Positions 59,859-64,000 of a stretch of DNA of 64,000 bases are shown piece after piece (positions within the stretch are counted from its first letter, which is position 1; every line of letters begins with the position of its first letter). The DNA is taken from positions 238,192,422-238,256,421 of the forward strand of contig NC_081406.1 in the NCBI RefSeq assembly GCF_030272615.1. Reading direction: 5' to 3'. This stretch comes from Cryptomeria japonica. Taxonomy: Eukaryota; Streptophyta; Pinopsida; Cupressales; Cupressaceae. Under the pieces are notes generated by a model that made no database searches, was not told the DNA's origin, and saw nothing but the letters and a program-made list of their open reading frames with translations. Both the position numbers and the translations under genes were made by a program.

Positions 59859-59885
59859 AACTCCTTGATACTTATTCCCAATTAT

Positions 59886-60824
59886 CTAACTTTTAGAGTG
59901 ATTCAATCTTACATACCTGGGTGTATTCACTTGCTGCTTTTCTTCAGTCACTATGGAATTCTTAGATGATGCCGGTGTGACTAGATCAATATTTTGTACC
60001 AGTGTACTCATTGTAGGTTCATTTGTGATTATCTCAACTGCTGGTTCAGAGTCCATAGACCTTGAATTACCTCTAAATTGTTCATCAATCTTCACATTTG
60101 CACTCTCAATGATTTTCTGCAATCTCTTGTTAAAACATCTATATGCCTTTCTCTTAGATAAATAACCAAGAAATATTCCTTCATCACTTCTAGGATCAAA
60201 TTTGCTAATATAATCATCTCTCCTAATATAACATTTGCTTCCAAATATTCTAAAATATTTAAGTGTATGAGTATTACCAAACCATAGTTCATGAGGGGTC
60301 TTACCGGTTTCACCTTTGATGTGAACTCTGTTGAATATGTAAATAGCTGTATTGACTACTCTCCAATATACATGAGGTAGGTTTGCTTCTGATATCATGC
60401 TTCTAGCTGCATCCAACTATTCTTCCTTTCCATAACTCCATTTTGCTGGGGTGTCCGAGGTGTTGATAATTGTTTTTATGATTCCATTTACTTCACATAA
60501 TGTATTAAATTCCTTAGATTTGAATTCACCTCCCTGATCTAACAATGCGCTCAAAATTGCTTCTCTTGCTTTGCAATCATTCTCTTGATCTTTAGCCAAG
60601 GTTGGTGGATTAGGTTGACTCTATGTAGAACCAACATAGCCATTCTTTGTAACATCCCATATGTGTTTTCCAATGCAATTTAGATGTGTCTCCATTCTGA
60701 TATTCCACATACCATAGTTAGTTCCGTCAAGTTTCAAATTGTCCTTCCTGAAATAGTTAGTTGCCATAGAATCTCCTCAAGTTGTTAAACTTCTGCAAAA
60801 AGAGGACTTAACTTTGATACCAAT
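59886..60824 (-). pseudogene. C3 gag-integrase deletion fusion
   Basis: On the minus strand a gag start (ATG near 60764: MATNYFRKDNLKLDGTNYG) runs for about 75 codons to KAREAILSAL. Without a frame break it then enters the integrase core at DQGGEFKSKEFN (junction about 60534-60548). A TAG lies in the gag part near 60628. Integrase continues as 59886-60416 (RVVNTAIYIFNRVHIK, KTPHELWFG, FLGYLSKRKAYRCFNK) after a stop. The zinc knuckle, protease and integrase zinc domain are absent. Confidence 0.8.
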
Positions 60825-61908
60825 TGTTAGGATCTAGAGGCAACTGAGAGGTGGGGGGGGGGGTGAATCAGTTGTCTTATTAATTTCAATCCAAATATAA
60901 CTTAACCAAACATAATGCATAATACAAGTAAGCCAAACTTAATGCCATTAGACAGTTTAACAGTTAATAACAGTACCGATAAAGTTTAATGCATGAAATA
61001 GAAAGATCAATAACATCCACAACACAACACAAATATTTGTACGTGGAAACCCTGTAAGGGGAAAAACCACAATGGGAAACCTTACCCACAATTAGATGAT
61101 ACTAATGCAGATAATATGTGTGTACAAATGGGGTCTGCACATGTAGAAAGGCCAACTGCCTAGAGCTCACTGCTCAATCACAAAATGGGAGTCACACTGA
61201 CTACAATTGGATGGTTAAATCCAATGATAATGTACTGCTCAAAATAGCATCTTCATATGCTGGATTCAGTACCGGTTAATCTCTAATTGTCTTCTTCATA
61301 CCATCCTTGAATCTTCAAATGATGTTTGCATGTATAGCTCTACTTATATTTTCATATACCTTATTACATTCCCTTTCACACCTTCCTATTTAATCTCACA
61401 AATGAGATCTTACATATATACCAAAACCTAAGACCAAATGTGTAGGTCGGCTCACTAAAAATATTATAATTAAATCAATTACAAATGAATCAATATGTGA
61501 TGCATCATGTCGGCCTAATTCATTTACAATAATAACCAATCAATAAAACATCTCCATAATGTGTTGTGCTGATCTAGAATAGATAACGCTTGTCAGTCCA
61601 TAACCTAGACCTATTTGTCGGTAACAACAAATATGCAAACTTGATTAGACCAATAACCAAATCACCAAAACCAAGTGTCCAAACAATGTCTTCACCATAA
61701 ACAAGTGATCTCCAAATGATAATAGATCATCCTCAGTGCTAGTGAACAATATAACCTACCAGTGAACCAAATACCGGTGACTGTGCATAAGTCACTTAAC
61801 ATGTCGGTGAATATAACCAAAGATCTTCAGTGCTGATAAGTGTTGACAAGTGTTGACAAGTGTTGAATTCAATGACAAAAACAATGCAACACATCCATAA
61901 TACCAACA
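60825..61908 (-). repeat. C3 5' LTR
   Basis: 1,084 bp. It is longer than its partner because of an extra 27-bp stretch near 60911-60937 and a third TGTTGACAAG unit near 61845-61865. The adjacent primer site (60813-60822, minus TGGTATCAAA) has one change from the Met-tRNA type. Confidence 0.9.
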
Positions 61909-61913
61909 TTATA

Positions 61914-62457
61914 TTCATGTAATTTGTGTTTTGATGTGGTGTATGCATTACCAGGGAGTGGTGTATGTGTGCCTAAGAGATAATATCTTTTGGTGTGATG
62001 TATTGAGAAGAGATTTTTGTAGGGTAGACAAATGTGCTTAACTGGAACTATCATCAAGCATTAGTAGATTCTATATTTGTAGTTCATGTAATCTAGATTG
62101 TAGTTCAATCATTATTATAAGGTAGTGAACCTTCCCTCCGGGTTGGAGTCTTCTAGGTCATTAAATTTTGAGCAGTGAGCTCGAGGAAGTGTGCATAAAT
62201 GCATGTGCATTCCCCTTTATGATATTTAGACATACTAGTGCAGAGTATCATCTTATGGTGGGTAGGTTCCCACCGTAGTTTTTCCCTTAACAGGTTGTCC
62301 ATGTCAAAAACATTGGCATTATGTGTATTTGTATAGTTGTGCTTATCTTTATTCTTGTTGTAGTTGATTGAAATCTGAGACTGTTCTTGAATTTTTTAAT
62401 CTGGTGAAAACCAATTCACCCCCCCCTCCTAGTTTTCCTTTAGTGTTGTTGCCAACA
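61914..62457 (+). repeat. C2 3' LTR, second part
   Basis: Resumes as TTCATGTAATTTGTG, matching the left LTR from about 50867, through the C-rich TTCACCCCCCCCTCCTAG, and ends GCCAACA at 62457. Confidence 0.9.
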
Positions 62458-62462
62458 TAATC

Positions 62463-63410
62463 TAGTTAGTCTAATGGATTTATGTGCTGCCAAGAAAAGA
62501 GAAGGTGAAACATTCACTTCATTCCTACAATGATGGAGAGCTTTGCACCACAAATGTCATAGTCACATTCTAGAGGTTGAACAAGTGGATATCTTCATTA
62601 AGAACCTCATTCCTCAAGTTAAATATCCACTACAAATGCAATGTCTTCATACATTCAAGAAGATAAGAGAAAAGGGCATAAAGTGTGAAAAGGGTTTAGT
62701 AGAGAAAGGGATATTAAAGCATCACATAATGGACCAAACAATAATTCATGCTTTGAAAAATGAATTTTTTTGGTCAAAGAATAAGAATGTAACAAGTGAT
62801 TGGATTGTAGATGCTCATGTTGTCCATAGAACTCAATCAGTGGTATTGCTTCAAGGACCAGTTGGTTCTTTTGTCCCCAATAGAAATTAGTTTCAAGACA
62901 ACAATACAACATCAACAAATGCCAATGCAGTTCATTCTGGTAATCAAAGACCTCCAAGAATTAGTGCACCTAGAAGAAATTATACACCCATTGGAGAACC
63001 AATTGAGTCCACTCTCAAAAAGATGATACAAACCAAAGTCATCACTCTACCAGAAGTTAGGCCATATGAGTCGGGCCCTTTCAAACCCGCTTGGTGGAAC
63101 AACAATGAATTTTGTGAATACCATTGTTCTAAAGGCCATAAGGCAATAAGTTGTTATAAGCTCAAAAATTTAATACAAGATCTCATTGACCAGGGCGACA
63201 TTACTGTAGATGCTAATAAGGGAGCAACGAACACAAATCATACCATATTCAAGGATCCTTTTGTTAAACAGGACAAAGAAAAATCTTCCAGTTTAGGGAC
63301 ACATAACAACATTGCAAATTATACCAATGTAGCATATGATTATGTAATCAATACAATCAGTGCATGGGATGAAATAGTGACTAAAATTATAGTCAATTTA
63401 AGAAACTGAG
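62463..63410 (+). pseudogene. G1 gag, third piece with zinc finger
   Basis: Continues G1 gag after C2. LVSLMDLCAAKKREGETF aligns with the G2 gag segment KLDLCNSKQKSGEPF. Then VDIFIKNLIPQVKYPL follows in 62543-62890 after a stop, and the 63023-63409 frame has CEYHCSKGHKAISC (CX2HX4HX4C) followed by LKNLIQDLIDQGDITVD. It has the same domain layout as G2. Confidence 0.8.
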
Positions 63411-63739
63411 ATTGTGCAGTTATCACTCACCGGTCTAGAGTCACATTGCAAAAGGGTCTATCTAATCCACCTCCACCAACTCGTAACTACAATGTGGTTG
63501 ATCAACTAAGAAAGACTCTGACATAAATTTCATTGTCGGAGTTGCTTCATTTCTCCTCATCTCACAAGGAAATCCTCAATAAGGCTCTCCAAGAATTTAT
63601 TGTCTCCCGCAACATAGATGAAAACACCCTTCAATCCATGGTTGGAAATCTAGTTTCTTCCAAGGTAGCATTCACAGAGCAATATGTACCAATTACAAAC
63701 CCTTGCACAATGATCCCCTTCATCTAGAAGTACTTGTTC

Positions 63740-64000
63740 ATAGAAGAAAAGTCAAAAGAGTCTTAATAGATGGTGGAGTTGGCCTCAACATATGCACTCT
63801 TAACTTGATTAAAGCTTTGGGCTACTCACACCATCATATTGATATCACTAAGTAAATAAATATTAAAGCTTATGATGATGAATAACACCCATACAAGGGT
63901 GTGGTGACCTTATTTGTGCAAGTAGGACCTATCACCACCGATATCACCTTTCAAGTTCTGGACTGAGAATTGAGATACAATATGCTTCTAGGGAACCTAT
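63740..64000 (+). pseudogene. G1 protease, cut by window end
   Basis: Retropepsin-like: RVLIDGGVGLNICTLNLIKALG (about 63753 onwards, quoted in part: LIDGGVGLNIC), then NIKAYDDE, VQVGPITTDITFQVLD and MLLGN at the edge. It has the same DGG active loop as G2. Stops at about 63853, 63882 and 63964 interrupt it. The rest of pol would lie to the right. Confidence 0.8.

Larger units (their letters stand above)
56860..61908 (-). mobile_element. C3: internally deleted Ty1/copia element
   Basis: Minus-strand copia inside the C2 LTR, with perfect TSD TTATA (56855-56859 and 61909-61913). LTRs are 56860-57903 and 60825-61908. The internal region is only 2.9 kb: primer-site region, about 90 codons of gag, then directly integrase core, RT and RNase H. 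The second half of gag, the protease and the integrase N-terminus are missing. Confidence 0.92.
50082..62457 (+). mobile_element. C2: Ty1/copia element hosting C3
   Basis: Plus-strand copia with LTRs 50082-51408 and 56074-62457 (the latter split by C3). TSD is CAATC (50077-50081) versus TAATC (62458-62462), one mismatch. The left LTR begins TC instead of TG. Internal order is primer site, gag, protease, integrase, RT, RNase H, polypurine tract. Every domain contains several stops, so it is old and inactive. Confidence 0.9.
2039..64000 (+). mobile_element. G1: oldest Ty3/gypsy element, split by three insertions
   Basis: The host element of the nest. Its parts read in order on the plus strand. 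A probable 5' LTR is split into 2039-4638 and 31048 to about 31268. Gag is split into three pieces (about 32100-32985, 49557-50081, 62463-63410), and a protease starts near 63740 and is cut by the window end. The gag pieces join in order once G3 and C2 are removed, and they resemble the gag of G2 (shared HEDTYLMRLFLKSL core). The left LTR boundary rests on a TATAGACACCTAAAAATG start that resembles the G2 LTR start; it cannot be confirmed because the 3' LTR is outside the window. Confidence 0.6.

Overview
The window is eukaryotic nuclear DNA from a plant with a large, repeat-filled genome. It is AT-rich, and every recognisable coding stretch belongs to an LTR retrotransposon (Ty1/copia or Ty3/gypsy). 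The long LTRs (up to 4,984 bp), the Met-tRNA primer sites of the copia elements and the heavy C-to-T decay would suit a gymnosperm such as a conifer, but the sequence alone does not prove that. I see no ordinary cellular gene, no tRNA or rRNA gene and no CRISPR array.

Nearly everything resolves into nested insertions, most with visible 5-bp target-site duplications (TSDs). The oldest layer is a plus-strand Ty3/gypsy element, here called G1. Its probable 5' LTR starts near 2039 and its gag and protease run off the right end of the window. Three elements cut it. G2 (4639-31042, minus-strand Ty3/gypsy, TSD CTATT) sits in its LTR. G3 (32986-49551, plus-strand Tat/Ogre-like, TSD AGTAC) sits in gag. 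C2 (50082-62457, plus-strand copia, TSD YAATC) also sits in gag. Two of these carry their own insertions. C1 (17022-30191, minus) is a copia array of the form LTR-internal-LTR-internal-LTR, inserted in the 5' LTR of G2 with TSD GATGY. C3 (56860-61908, minus) is an internally deleted copia inserted in the 3' LTR of C2 with TSD TTATA. A truncated minus-strand copia, C0, occupies the left edge (1 to about 1057).

G3 is the youngest and best preserved. Its two LTRs have equal length, and one gag-pol frame of about 2,000 codons is broken by a single stop. It carries an archaeal/plant-type RNase H ahead of the reverse transcriptase, and its usual post-RT RNase H has lost catalytic residues. Each LTR also contains a roughly 1,050-codon coding region in the U3 part, made of two ORFs separated by TAA-ATT-ATG and unrelated to gag-pol. 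In the full-length RNA this lies downstream of pol, placed like an LTR-encoded accessory gene.

The main structural finding is a set of strictly spaced short-motif arrays. G1 has motifs exactly every 22 bp in U3. G2 has them every 20-22 bp in its untranslated leader and about every 21 bp near the U5 side of its LTR. G3 has TCGA-core palindromes spaced about 17 and 24 bp apart at the start of U3. The motif differs between elements but the spacing is similar. All other elements are defective: gag-pol is interrupted by stops, frameshifts or deletions.
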